Below are positions 32,858 through 41,551 of a DNA stretch of 64,000 bases, piece by piece. Each line of letters opens with the position of its first letter. Positions within the stretch are counted from its first letter, which is position 1. Location of the stretch: assembly GCF_013149295.1 (NCBI RefSeq), contig NZ_JABGCB010000009.1:185200-249199 (forward strand), given 5' to 3'. The position numbers and the translations under genes were made by a program. A model generated the notes under the pieces. That model had not been told where the DNA came from and did no database searches. It worked only from the letters and a program-made list of their open reading frames with translations. The DNA is from Novosphingobium sp. SG751A (lineage in GTDB: Bacteria; Pseudomonadota; Alphaproteobacteria; Sphingomonadales; Sphingomonadaceae).

Positions 32858-32889
32858 CCTGCCCACCGGCGCGCGCGCCAGCGGGCAGG
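32858..32889 (-). other. Intercistronic hairpin after the capsid gene
   Basis: Outer 7-bp stem CCTGCCC / GGGCAGG enclosing the self-complementary GGCGCGCGCGCC. It lies between the N stop and M start with no T-run. Like the hairpin after the tube gene, it may stabilise the mRNA of a highly expressed structural gene and limit the genes after it. Confidence 0.55.
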
Positions 32890-32898
32890 TCGGGGGGA

Positions 32899-34026
32899 TT
32901 ACGGGCGGGCGCCGAAGGTGATGTTTTCGGCCATCACCATGTAATCGGTGCTTTCGATCACATAGCCTTCGTTGACGCTGTTATAATCGACCAGCGCGGC
33001 CATGTTTTCCGGCTCATCCTTGATGTAGCGGCGGCGCGAACCTTCCTGATAATAGAGCGAGAGGTTCGAGCTGTCGGGCGCATTGGCGCGGCCCAGCGGG
33101 GTGATGGCCATCGTGCCTTCGGGGAAGAAGGGGGCAATCGCCGCCGGGCGCCCGCCGATCTGTTTGGTCGACATGATGAGGTCGGAGACCACCTGATCGC
33201 TGGTCGAGCGGCCCCCGTCGATCGTGTCGGAGAGCGGGCGGTTGATCATCGGGAAGTATTTCTCGTCCACCAGATCCTGGCTGACGATCACGACATGATC
33301 GGTGCTGGCCCGCGCATAGGAGGGCATGCCCGCGATCAGCTCATAGGCCAGCGCATCGACATTCTTGTAATCGCCAGCGGCATGGCTGGCATCGGGGCCG
33401 ATATAGATCGGCGCGGCGGCGCCGGTCGCAGTGGTGATGCCTCCGGCGGTGACCGTGGCGCGGCCCACCACATGGTCGGGGCGTTCAAGGCGCAGCTTTT
33501 GCAGCCAGCCAATGTTGACGTCCTCGCCCAGCGGGTTGTCCTCCGCATCGGTATCGTCGGCCGCCTCGATCCCGTTGAAGCCGACCGAGATCCGCGACAG
33601 GCCGACCGACACCGCAACATGGCGGGCATAGCGGGCGGCAAAGTCGGGGAATTTCGACCAGGCGTCGATCACTTCCCACGGCAGCATCGTGTCGAACAGC
33701 GTCGAATAGAGCTGGAACTTGCGGTCCTGGAGTGCGCCGACATAGCGCGGGGTGCGCGGCAGGTTGGAGCGGCTCTTGCGGCTTGCGATCATGTTGGACG
33801 TGCCAAGGCCGATCACCTGCCCCTGAAGGTCGCGCACGCCCATGACGTTGACGCGCTGGAGGAAGCCGACGCTTTCGCGCTGGAGATCCTCGAGGCGCTG
33901 TTCGCTGGTGGGGGAAAGGGCGAAATTGCGGCTGATGTTGCGGGTGCCGTTGACACTGGCGATGGCGGCAAAGAGCTGATCCAGCGCGCCGCGCCCGCGA
34001 TCAGAAAGGGTGTACATTTGAGACAT
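32899..34026 (-). CDS. N: Major capsid protein gpN
   Basis: A 375-residue P2 gpN homologue. It has FALSPTSEQRLEDLQRESVGFLQRVNVMGVRDLQGQVIGLG (about residues 35-75), the block PWEVIDAWSKFPDFAARYARHVA, and C-terminal NEGYVIESTDYMVMAENITFG. It forms the T-number shell after gpO scaffolding and cleavage. The ATG at 34026 fits the family; the ORF open upstream is antisense-like and overlaps O. Confidence 0.95.
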   Translation of the reverse strand: MSQMYTLSDRGRGALDQLFAAIASVNGTRNISRNFALSPTSEQRLEDLQRESVGFLQRVNVMGVRDLQGQVIGLGTSNMIASRKSRSNLPRTPRYVGALQDRKFQLYSTLFDTMLPWEVIDAWSKFPDFAARYARHVAVSVGLSRISVGFNGIEAADDTDAEDNPLGEDVNIGWLQKLRLERPDHVVGRATVTAGGITTATGAAAPIYIGPDASHAAGDYKNVDALAYELIAGMPSYARASTDHVVIVSQDLVDEKYFPMINRPLSDTIDGGRSTSDQVVSDLIMSTKQIGGRPAAIAPFFPEGTMAITPLGRANAPDSSNLSLYYQEGSRRRYIKDEPENMAALVDYNSVNEGYVIESTDYMVMAENITFGARP

Positions 34027-34084
34027 GAAGCTGCGTTCCTTGGATGGATGCGGGGCGTTGGGGCGTTGAAAGGCGGCGGGCGGA

Positions 34085-34933
34085 TCAGAAGACCGCTTTT
34101 TCGATGGCGGTGTTGTTGTTGCCGTCGGCGATGGGGCGGCGCTGGAAATGGGGCGCGGGGGTGGCTTCCTGCGCGTCCTCAAGTCTTTTGACCTTGAGCG
34201 CCATGGCATCGGCTTCGGCGCGGAATTCGCTGCGCAGGCCATCAATGGAGGTGGTGACGGTCTGGCCGAATTCCTCAAACACGCCGCGCAGGGCGGAGAA
34301 ATCGAGAGTGGCCGGCATCTGGCCTTCGGGCTTGGGTTCGGGCGGGGTTTCGGTCTTGGGGGCGGGGGCAAAGCTGGCGGTGAACTTGTCGAACATGGCG
34401 CCCATGCTGGCCAACAGGCCCTTGGCGCTGTCAATGGTGGCGTCATCGGCGGCAAATTCGAGGGTGGTGGCTTCGTCACGAGACAGGACGAGCGCGCCGG
34501 GCTGGAAGCGGTTGAACTTGATCCGGTCGGTGGCGATGGAGGCGGGGCTGTCGGTCAGCGCCACGCCGCCCAGGTACGAGAAACCCTTGCCGCCAAAGTT
34601 CGGAATGATCTCGATGGAGGGGTAAACCTTCTGGCCCGCTTCGATCAGCGCCTTGGCATTGTCGGTCAGGTCGAGGACGCCATAGAGCGCTTTGCGCTTC
34701 TCCGGCTTGCCGTTGAAATTGACATCGACCTCGCCCACCGACACCGACACCACATCGCCATAGGCAAAGAAGGGGGCTTGTCCGCTGATGCCCCGGATAT
34801 GTTCGATATTGGTCCGCGCGCCATAGGTCTTCGGATCATAGCTCGAGGCCATCTGGTCGATATCGGCTTCGGCAATTTCGCGGCCATCGACCGTTGAACC
34901 GGCGGTGGCGAGCAGAATGGGTTTGGTCTTCAT
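34085..34933 (-). CDS. O: Capsid scaffold/protease gpO
   Basis: A 282-residue P2 gpO homologue. The protease part begins PILLATAGSTVDGREIAEADIDQMASSYDPKTYGARTNIEHIRG (about 5-48) and includes NPSIEIIPNFGGKGFSYLGGVALTDSPAS-like sequence (VYPSIEIIPNFGGKGFSYL; ALTDSPAS), with the Ser-His-Asp style of the family. The C-terminal third is helical scaffold. First gene of the O-to-S operon, diverging from P. Confidence 0.93.
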   Translation of the reverse strand: MKTKPILLATAGSTVDGREIAEADIDQMASSYDPKTYGARTNIEHIRGISGQAPFFAYGDVVSVSVGEVDVNFNGKPEKRKALYGVLDLTDNAKALIEAGQKVYPSIEIIPNFGGKGFSYLGGVALTDSPASIATDRIKFNRFQPGALVLSRDEATTLEFAADDATIDSAKGLLASMGAMFDKFTASFAPAPKTETPPEPKPEGQMPATLDFSALRGVFEEFGQTVTTSIDGLRSEFRAEADAMALKVKRLEDAQEATPAPHFQRRPIADGNNNTAIEKAVF

Positions 34934-35020
34934 CGGGTTACTCCGGGAGGGATTGCGCGGGGCGGATCAGCATGCCCCCTGAAATCCACGCCGCCCGGCG
35001 ATCCTGCAACGCGCGGGCGC

Positions 35021-35039
35021 GGTAAGGCGGCGCTTTACC
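35021..35039. promoter_or_regulatory. Late-operon inverted repeat between O and P
   Basis: GGTAAGGCGGCGCTTTACC differs from the W and J copies at two inner positions and keeps both arms and spacing. It lies 47 bp before the P start and 87 bp before the divergent O start, so one site could serve both late operons. Confidence 0.7.
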
Positions 35040-35086
35040 CGGCATGGGTGGCGCGCGAGGCCCCCCGATCAGGGCATGGCAGGATC

Positions 35087-36994
35087 ATGGCCACCAAAAC
35101 CGCCCCCGACGATGACGCGCGCACGGCCCAGAGCCGACAGGTGACGCGCGCCAAGGTGCGGGAAGCGCGGTCGATGTATCATCGCGGTTTTGACATGGCT
35201 GAGATCGCGCGCGAGCTGGGCGAGAAATATGACACCGTGGCCAGTTGGAAGCGGCGCGGTGCGTGGGACGACGACAAGCCGGTGCGAGTGGTGCAGGACC
35301 ATCTCGAGGCCAAGATTGCCAATTACCTTTGCCGGGAGCCTTACACCGAAGGCGACATGAAGCGCGTCGATCATCTGATGCGGATGTTGGAGCGCGCGGC
35401 CCGGATCGAGAAATATGGCGAGACCGGCAAGGAGAGCGACCTCAACGAGGCGGTGGGCCGCCGCAATGATGACAAGGCCAAGGCCAAGCGGGCCGAGAAG
35501 CGCAAGAATTTCCTGAGCCTTGAGCAGTGGGAAGCGCTGCTCGAGGATTTCCACGAGAAGAATGATTCCTATCAGGAGGGCTGGTGGGAGCAGCGCGATC
35601 AGCGCACCCGCAAGATCCTCAAGAGCCGCCAGATCGGCGCGACATGGTATTTTGCCCGCGAGGCCATGGCCAAGATTGCCGAGGCGGTCCTCAATGGCGA
35701 GCAGCCGCGCAACCAGATCTTCCTGTCGGCCAGCGAGCGGCAGGCCAAGAAATTCATCCGCGAGATTGTCGGTTGGGTAAAGCGCGTGACCGGCGTGGAC
35801 CTCAAGGGCAATCCGCTGATGCTGGATTTCTCAGGCCTGCACCCGGCGGATGAGGAGGCGGGCAAGGATGAGATCCGGCTGGATAGCGTGGGCCTCTATC
35901 CGCTTTCCACCAACAGCAACACCGCCCAGGGCGAAAGCGGCGACTTCTATTTCGACGAATTCTTCTGGGTCCACGGCTTTGCCCAGCTGCGCAAGGTGGC
36001 CGCCGCGATGGCGACGCTCACTATTTACAAGCGCACCTATTTCTCGACGCCCAGCACCAAAACCCATGAGGCCTATGCCTTTTGGAGCGGCGAGGAATGG
36101 AACCGGGGGCGCAAGAAGGGCGATCAGCGCCGCTTCGACACCAGCCACAAGCACCTGCGCGCGGGCGCGGTGCAGCCCGATGGTTCGTGGTGCCAGATCG
36201 TCACGCTGGACGACGCCATCGCGGGCGGGGCCGGGAGCCGCATCGACAAGGAAGAGCTGCGCGCCGAATGCAGCGAAGAGGAGTTCGAGAACCTCTATAA
36301 TTGCCAGTTTGTCGATGACAGCGAGAGCAGCTTTCCGTTTAGCCGGATCGCGCCTGCGCGGGTTGATGCCTTCTATCGCTGGCGCGATTTCCGGCCCGCG
36401 CTGGCCGATGTGCCCGGCGGGCGGCCCTTTGGCGACAGGCCGGTGTGGCTGGGCTATGACCCCAACAAGCAGGGGCGCGATGATGCCGCGCTGGTGGTGC
36501 TGGCGCCGCCGGACGTCCCCGGAAAAGGCAAGTTCCGGGTGCTGGCCAAGTACCGGCTCAACGGACGCGATTTCCAAGGGCAGGCTGATTTCATCAAGGG
36601 GATCGCAGGCCGCTACAACGTCACCGACATTGCCATCGACACCACGGGGGCGGGCCAGGCGGTCTATGAGCTGGTGGTGGGCTGGTTCCCGCGCGCGCGG
36701 CGGATCGAATATTCGGTGGCCAGCAAGACGGCGCTCGTCGTCAAGGCCCAGAACGTCTTCAATTCCGGCCGCATCGAGTTTGACGAGAAGTGGACCGACC
36801 TGATGGCCGCGCTGATGGCGATCCGGCCCGCGCTGACCGGCAGCGGGCGCGGCGTCACCTATGTCGCCCGGCGCAATGGCGAGATTGGCCATGCCGACCT
36901 TGCCTGGGCCTTGCTCAACGCCCTTTCCAATGAACCGCTCGATGCCGGGGCCGCCAGTGGGGCAGGCATCGGGCGCGTGGTGTTTTCTGACTGA
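35087..36994 (+). CDS. P: Terminase large subunit gpP
   Basis: A 635-residue P2 gpP-type terminase ATPase/nuclease. An N-terminal helix-turn-helix part (RSMYHRGFDMAEIARELGEKYDTVASWKRRGAW, about 31-63) is followed by the ATPase with SRQIGATWYFARE as a degenerate Walker A, and by FYFDEFFWV with the Walker B acids. A C-terminal nuclease-like domain has WLGYDPNKQGRDDAALVVL and IAIDTTGAGQAVYELV. The ATG at 35087 fits the family better than the GTG at 35048. Followed by portal gene Q. Confidence 0.95.
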   Translation: MATKTAPDDDARTAQSRQVTRAKVREARSMYHRGFDMAEIARELGEKYDTVASWKRRGAWDDDKPVRVVQDHLEAKIANYLCREPYTEGDMKRVDHLMRMLERAARIEKYGETGKESDLNEAVGRRNDDKAKAKRAEKRKNFLSLEQWEALLEDFHEKNDSYQEGWWEQRDQRTRKILKSRQIGATWYFAREAMAKIAEAVLNGEQPRNQIFLSASERQAKKFIREIVGWVKRVTGVDLKGNPLMLDFSGLHPADEEAGKDEIRLDSVGLYPLSTNSNTAQGESGDFYFDEFFWVHGFAQLRKVAAAMATLTIYKRTYFSTPSTKTHEAYAFWSGEEWNRGRKKGDQRRFDTSHKHLRAGAVQPDGSWCQIVTLDDAIAGGAGSRIDKEELRAECSEEEFENLYNCQFVDDSESSFPFSRIAPARVDAFYRWRDFRPALADVPGGRPFGDRPVWLGYDPNKQGRDDAALVVLAPPDVPGKGKFRVLAKYRLNGRDFQGQADFIKGIAGRYNVTDIAIDTTGAGQAVYELVVGWFPRARRIEYSVASKTALVVKAQNVFNSGRIEFDEKWTDLMAALMAIRPALTGSGRGVTYVARRNGEIGHADLAWALLNALSNEPLDAGAASGAGIGRVVFSD

Positions 36995-37008
36995 CAGGAG
37001 CCTGATTT

Positions 37009-38115
37009 ATGAGTGATGCGCCTTCGACCGAACTGGCCCTGATCGAGCAGGAAGGTGAGCCTGCGCGCGCCCATGCGCCCCTACGCGGCAATGTATTCAC
37101 CTTTGGCGATGCCGAGAGCGTTTTGGACCGGCGCGAGCTGTCGGCCTATTTCGAGGTCTGGCACAATGGGCGCTGGTATGAGCCGCCGCTGCCGATGGGG
37201 CGTCTGGCGCAGGTGTTCAATGTTTCGCCCTATCACCGCAGCGCGGTGGCCCTGCGGGTCAATTTGCTGGTGCAGCAGATGGTGGCCTCTCGCTGGCTGA
37301 GCGGCGATGATTTCGAGCGGTTTGCGCTGGATTTCGTACAAATGGGCAATGCCTATCTGGAAAACGTGCCCAACCTGTCGGGCCGGATCGCGGCGGCCAA
37401 GCACAGTCCGGCGGTCCACACGCGGGCCGGGGTGGCGGCGGACACCTATTGGTTCGTCAACATGGGGTTGGGGCAGGAGCATCAGTTTGTGCCGGGGCGC
37501 GTGTTCCATCTGATGCAGCCCGATGTGGCGCAGGAGATCTATGGCCTGCCCGAATGGCTCTCGGCGCTGCAATCGGCGCTGCTCTCGGAAAATGCCACGC
37601 TGTTTCGCCGCCGCTATTACCTCAACGGCAACCATGCCGGGTTTATCCTCTACATCAACGAGCAGCTCTTTGATCAGGAAACCGTCGACAGCATTTCCGA
37701 CAAGATGCGCGATTCCAAGGGGGCGGGCAATTTCAAGAACCTGCTGATCTATGCGCCGGGCGGCAAAAAGGATGGCGTCCAGATCCTGCCCATTGGCAGC
37801 ATCACGGCCCATGACGAGTTCACGGCGGTCAAAGGCATCAGCCGCGACGACATGCTGGCCGCGCATCGCACCCCGCCGCCGCTGATCGGGATCATCCCCC
37901 AGAACAGCGGCGGTTTCGGCAAGGTGAGCGAGGCGCTCGACACGTTTTACCTGACCGAGATCATCCCGATCATCCGGCGCATGTTGCGCATGAACGATTG
38001 GTTCGGGGTGCCGCTGCTGTCCTTTCGCGATTGGACCTGCGCTGATGGGCGGCTGATCCAGCAGGACGGCACGATTGTGCCTGCGGCAAGCGCGGGAGGC
38101 GCGCGGCGGGTTTGA
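37009..38115 (+). CDS. Q: Portal protein gpQ
   Basis: A 368-residue P2 gpQ-type portal. It has FTFGDAESVLDRRELSAYFEVWHNGRWYEPPLP (about 28-60), HRSAVALRVNLLV, FALDFVQMGNAYLE and a late DDMLAAHRTPPPLIGIIPQNSGGFG block, all family marks. It forms the dodecameric ring for DNA entry. Starts 14 bp after P, same strand. Confidence 0.95.
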   Translation: MSDAPSTELALIEQEGEPARAHAPLRGNVFTFGDAESVLDRRELSAYFEVWHNGRWYEPPLPMGRLAQVFNVSPYHRSAVALRVNLLVQQMVASRWLSGDDFERFALDFVQMGNAYLENVPNLSGRIAAAKHSPAVHTRAGVAADTYWFVNMGLGQEHQFVPGRVFHLMQPDVAQEIYGLPEWLSALQSALLSENATLFRRRYYLNGNHAGFILYINEQLFDQETVDSISDKMRDSKGAGNFKNLLIYAPGGKKDGVQILPIGSITAHDEFTAVKGISRDDMLAAHRTPPPLIGIIPQNSGGFGKVSEALDTFYLTEIIPIIRRMLRMNDWFGVPLLSFRDWTCADGRLIQQDGTIVPAASAGGARRV

Positions 38116-38260
38116 GATCCAGCCCGCCGGTTGATGCGGCGGGGGATGGGGCGTTGGCGCGCCCCAATCCGACGAAGTTACCTCGTCATGTCCCAATCGG
38201 GCCCGTCCTGGGTCCATCCCGCCGTGCCAACGCTGGCGGCGGGCCTATGAGAGTTTGAGC

Positions 38261-39094
38261 ATGCAAGAGTCGAATCTGATTACCGTCGGCATGGATGCAA
38301 TACTGGCGGAAAAGGTGGCGCCGGTGCGTCCGCTGGCGCCCTATATCGGGGGCAAGCGCAATCTGTCGCGCCGTCTGGTCGAGCGGATCAATGCCTTGGA
38401 GCATTCCACCTATGCCGAGGTGTTTGTGGGCATGGGCGGGGTGTTTTTCCGCCGCGATCGGCGCCCGAATGCCGAGGTCATCAACGATTGGAGCGAGGAT
38501 GTCTCGACCTTCTTTCGCGTGGTGCAGCGGCATTATCAGCCCTTCATGGACATGCTGCGCTGGCAGGTGACGAGTCGCGCGGGGTTTGAAAAGCTCTCGG
38601 CCATGCCGCCGGAAAGCCTGACCGATCTCGAGCGGTCGGCGCGGTTTCTCTATCTCCAGCGCCTCGCGTTTGGGGGGAAGGTGGCGGGGCGACGGTTTGG
38701 CATCTCGCCTGCCAGTCCGGCGCGATTCGATGTGTCGAAGCTGGGGCCGATGGTCGAGGCGGTGCATGAGCGCCTGTCGGGCGTGGTGATCGAGCGCTTG
38801 CCCTGGGCGGATTTCATCGCCCGCTATGACCGGGCAGGGACGCTGTTTTACCTCGATCCGCCCTATCACGGATGCGAGGGCGACTATGGCAAGGGCATGT
38901 TCGGCCGCGAGGAGTTCGAGCAGATGGCCGAGCAGCTGCGCGGGATCAGCGGGCGCTTTATCCTCTCGCTCAATGACCGGCCTGAGGTGCGCAGGATCTT
39001 TGCCGGGTTCGAGATCGAGGAGGTGGGCGTGCGCTACACCATCGGCGGGCAGGCCAAGGCGATGGAGGGCAGGGAGGTCATTATCAGCGGGTGA
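38261..39094 (+). CDS. dam: D12-class DNA adenine N6-methyltransferase
   Basis: A 277-residue protein of the D12 (Dam) class. The AdoMet-binding FxGxG-like start is RPLAPYIGGKRNLSRRLVERI (about 23-43), with the catalytic DPPY at about 199-202 (FYLDPPYHG). Dam-type phage enzymes methylate phage DNA to avoid host restriction or time gene expression. The recognition site cannot be told from sequence. The ATG at 38261 was used; the longer frame starts at a TTG. No restriction gene adjoins it, so it looks like an orphan methylase. Confidence 0.88.
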   Translation: MQESNLITVGMDAILAEKVAPVRPLAPYIGGKRNLSRRLVERINALEHSTYAEVFVGMGGVFFRRDRRPNAEVINDWSEDVSTFFRVVQRHYQPFMDMLRWQVTSRAGFEKLSAMPPESLTDLERSARFLYLQRLAFGGKVAGRRFGISPASPARFDVSKLGPMVEAVHERLSGVVIERLPWADFIARYDRAGTLFYLDPPYHGCEGDYGKGMFGREEFEQMAEQLRGISGRFILSLNDRPEVRRIFAGFEIEEVGVRYTIGGQAKAMEGREVIISG

Positions 39095-39184
39095 AGGGAC
39101 GGGCGCCACCGGCGGAGTTTGGTGGCGCCTTTATCGACTGTTGATAAAGCACTATATGGGCACCCCGACGGGAGTGTATGCACC

Positions 39185-39437
39185 ATGATCAGCGCGGATC
39201 TCGGACAACAGTTGGAGCAATTTGTGGCAAGCCTGGTCGCGACCGGGCGCTACAAATCCAAAAGCGAAGTTCTGCGCGAAGGTGTGCGGCTGATCCACGA
39301 GAGGGAAACCCGTCTGGCTGCACTCGATTCCTCGATCGCGCGCGGTCTGGCCGATGCTGACGCGGGGCACACCTGCGGATGCGGCCTTTGACCGTCTTGA
39401 GGCCAAATATCGGGCGATGGGCGCGGCGGACGAATGA
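39185..39437 (+). pseudogene. parD: ParD-like antitoxin, frameshifted
   Basis: The first 60 or so residues (ISADLGQQLEQFVASLVATG, KSKSEVLREGVRLIHERE) are a normal ParD ribbon-helix-helix antitoxin. Near 39372 the frame runs into GHTCGCGL and a stop at 39391. One base further on, the neighbouring frame continues as PADAAFDRLEAKYRAMGAADE and ends at 39437, with an ATGA overlap to parE. So a one-base indel has replaced the C-terminal toxin-binding tail. The 68-residue product up to 39391 might still bind DNA. Confidence 0.75.
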
Positions 39438-39729
39438 TCGTCCATCTGACCGCCGAGGAGGAATTGGTCTTGAGGCCATTGGCGATTTCATCGCCCGCGA
39501 CAATCCCACAGGGGCGCCGAGCTTTCTGCGCGAACTGCGGGGGAAATGTCTGGGCCTGGCTGATATGCCGGAACGCTTCCCGGTGGTTCCACGCTATGAG
39601 GTCACCGGGGTAAGGCGCCGGGTGCATGGGGATTATCTGATCTTCTATCGGGTTGAGCTGGAAAGGGTGGTCATCCTTCATATCCTGCACGGCGCCCAGA
39701 ATTATACCGGTATTTTGTTTCCATCTTGA
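39434..39729 (+). pseudogene. parE: ParE-like toxin, frameshifted
   Basis: The gene starts MIVHLTAEEEL, then loses the frame near 39470. The other frame continues EAIGDFIARDNPTGAPSFLRELRGKCLGLADMPERFPVV and the ending YRVELERVVILHILHGAQNY, a full ParE/RelE-fold toxin. ParE inhibits DNA gyrase. With both parD and parE shifted within about 100 bp, the pair is probably dead, unless the reads contain errors at these points. Confidence 0.75.
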
Positions 39730-39758
39730 CCAGGTCAAGCTTCAGGAGGCTTTCCCAG

Positions 39759-40946
39759 TCATTGTTGGGCAGAGGTTTTCGGCATCCATCCGCGCAGGGC
39801 AGGCTCCAGAGGGCCGCTCAGCAGGCGCACGCGGCCAGCCATGGCTTTGACCACAACTTCGCGTGACAGCGCTTGTTCTCTGACCTTCGCGGCTGGGCCA
39901 TAGAGCTCGGTTCCTTGAAGCCAGATCATGATTTGGCCAGCTGGCGGTGCTGTCTTGATCCGTTGCACAATTTCTGCCGCCAGGAGATCAGGATCGCGCA
40001 TGCAGGAAATACCCATGATGCGCGCCTCTTCGAATTCAGAAAAGGAAGATGTCAGCCCAGGTTGGTCTTTGATGCGGGCGAACAGCGCGATCGCCTCTTC
40101 TTTGCGGCCCAGACCATAGAGCGCGCAGCCCCTCAAGGCAGAAAAGTAGGCCATTGAGCCGGGCGTCTTTTCGTAGCTTGGGAAAAGGCCTGGCGACGAT
40201 TGCTTGAAAGCCTCAATTGCGGCATCAACGGCCACTAACGCTTCATCATAGTGCCCAGATATAGCCAGAACTTCAGCCAGCGTTGTCTTTTCATTGATTT
40301 GGAAAGGAGTTGGCCGGGTTTGTTCGCTGATTGAGTTCCGCAGCGTTTCAATGGCCTGATCCACGAAACCTTGGGCGATTAGCAGATCGGCGATGCGCAG
40401 TCTCAAATCACTGCGCATGAAATCGGCAGTGGAGCCACGCGGTAGGGCTGCCAGACGCTCTTTGGCGAAAGCCAAAGCTTCGTCGAAGTGGCCGGTATCC
40501 CTGAGTATCTTAATATATTGCAGAATTGCACGGTTGTCGCCGCCGATACCTTGCTGCATCCTATTCAGAGCGGGCAAGGATCTGGCATTTCCTTCTGCGG
40601 CCTCTTTCGCCTGCGCTAGTGCCCGGTCGCGCAAGATCTGCAGGTCGTCGCCCGCCCATTTCAGCAGAGCGGGCCACGTAAAGGCCAGCCTTTCGTCGGC
40701 CAGCACCGCCAGCGCGTCATCGGGCGTGGCAATCATGCGCAGGCGTCGCGTCGTGCCGCCCAGTTCATGCGAGACCAGTTCCGCCCGGTCATCGCGGACG
40801 ATCAACTCCACCTTGCCCCAGCCGCCCGGCCAATTCATTTCGACGGGCTCCGGTCCAGTTTTGGCAGCAACTTGCGAAGGTAAGGCCATGGCCGCAACAA
40901 CAAGCGGCAGAATAAGAAGGCCACAGATCTTTGTTTTAATTTTCAT
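39759..40946 (-). CDS. Exported TPR-like protein
   Basis: A 395-residue protein with a signal peptide (KIKTKICGLLILPLVVAAMA, cut near AAK). Helical repeats resembling TPR units cover residues about 130-330 (for example GHFDEALAFAKERLAALP, FVDQAIETLRNSI, GHYDEALVAVDAAIEAF, GLGRKEEAIALFARI). It is probably a periplasmic scaffold or sensor. Not a known P2-type gene; cargo in the right arm of the prophage. The ATG at 40946 was preferred to the TTG at 40955. Confidence 0.7.
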   Translation of the reverse strand: MKIKTKICGLLILPLVVAAMALPSQVAAKTGPEPVEMNWPGGWGKVELIVRDDRAELVSHELGGTTRRLRMIATPDDALAVLADERLAFTWPALLKWAGDDLQILRDRALAQAKEAAEGNARSLPALNRMQQGIGGDNRAILQYIKILRDTGHFDEALAFAKERLAALPRGSTADFMRSDLRLRIADLLIAQGFVDQAIETLRNSISEQTRPTPFQINEKTTLAEVLAISGHYDEALVAVDAAIEAFKQSSPGLFPSYEKTPGSMAYFSALRGCALYGLGRKEEAIALFARIKDQPGLTSSFSEFEEARIMGISCMRDPDLLAAEIVQRIKTAPPAGQIMIWLQGTELYGPAAKVREQALSREVVVKAMAGRVRLLSGPLEPALRGWMPKTSAQQ

Positions 40947-41551
40947 CCGGAACAAGGCCTTCTGCTCATCTCTCTCGGATCAGCGTTAGAACAGATAGAC
41001 CAGATGACGCCAAGTGCTTTCGGCGGCGGACTATTCAATTTTGACGTGGGCATTAGCCGCAGCGCGGCGACTCTTTTCGTGAGATCAGACGGCAATTGTT
41101 CGTGGTCGGGCGCCTTGGACGCTGTGCTGGTCAGACTGGACAGCGTAACCGGGCGGGGGTGATGTCGAGGGCTGGCGCGCTATTGGGTGCAGGGGAGCGC
41201 GCTGCGCTGCCTCATGTGCTCAAACGCCCTCGCCCCCACGCCTCGCTTTCGCCTTTTTCATCGAAAAATGTGCATAATGGGCGGCGTTCGTGCGGCCGGA
41301 AATGCCCGAAATCCGCACATTTCGATGTGATGGCCGGTGCAAGCCACCTGTGCGTTTTTGTGCGCAGAGCCTCTCCGCGCCGGTAACGCCCGCCGGACTG
41401 GCGCAAACTTTGCCCGCTTCCCCTCTGGGAAGCCCAGGAGCGGCCATGCCGCTCCGTTCGACGGTGCCGTTTGCGCCGCCGTAGGGGTAGAATTTGACCT
41501 GTCCGCGCACACTTTATCGTCCAATGACGTATGATGCAGCCTCAAGCTGCA
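40947..41551. other. 605-bp stretch with no convincing gene
   Basis: Only short frames with unlikely composition are present on either strand. A loose inverted pair (TCGAAAAATGTGC at 41261 and GCACATTTCGA at 41315) lies within an AT-richer patch. A 10-bp hairpin, ATGATGCAGC-CTCAA-GCTGCATCAT, is at 41531-41555, overlapping the stop of the Rep-like gene. Because it adjoins the Rep-like gene it could contain a replication origin, but no clear iterons were seen. Confidence 0.45.

Noticed and set aside
41096..41386. 96-codon plus-strand frame in the gene-free stretch
   Set aside because: Unusual composition with many Arg and Gly, no ribosome-binding site, no recognisable pattern.
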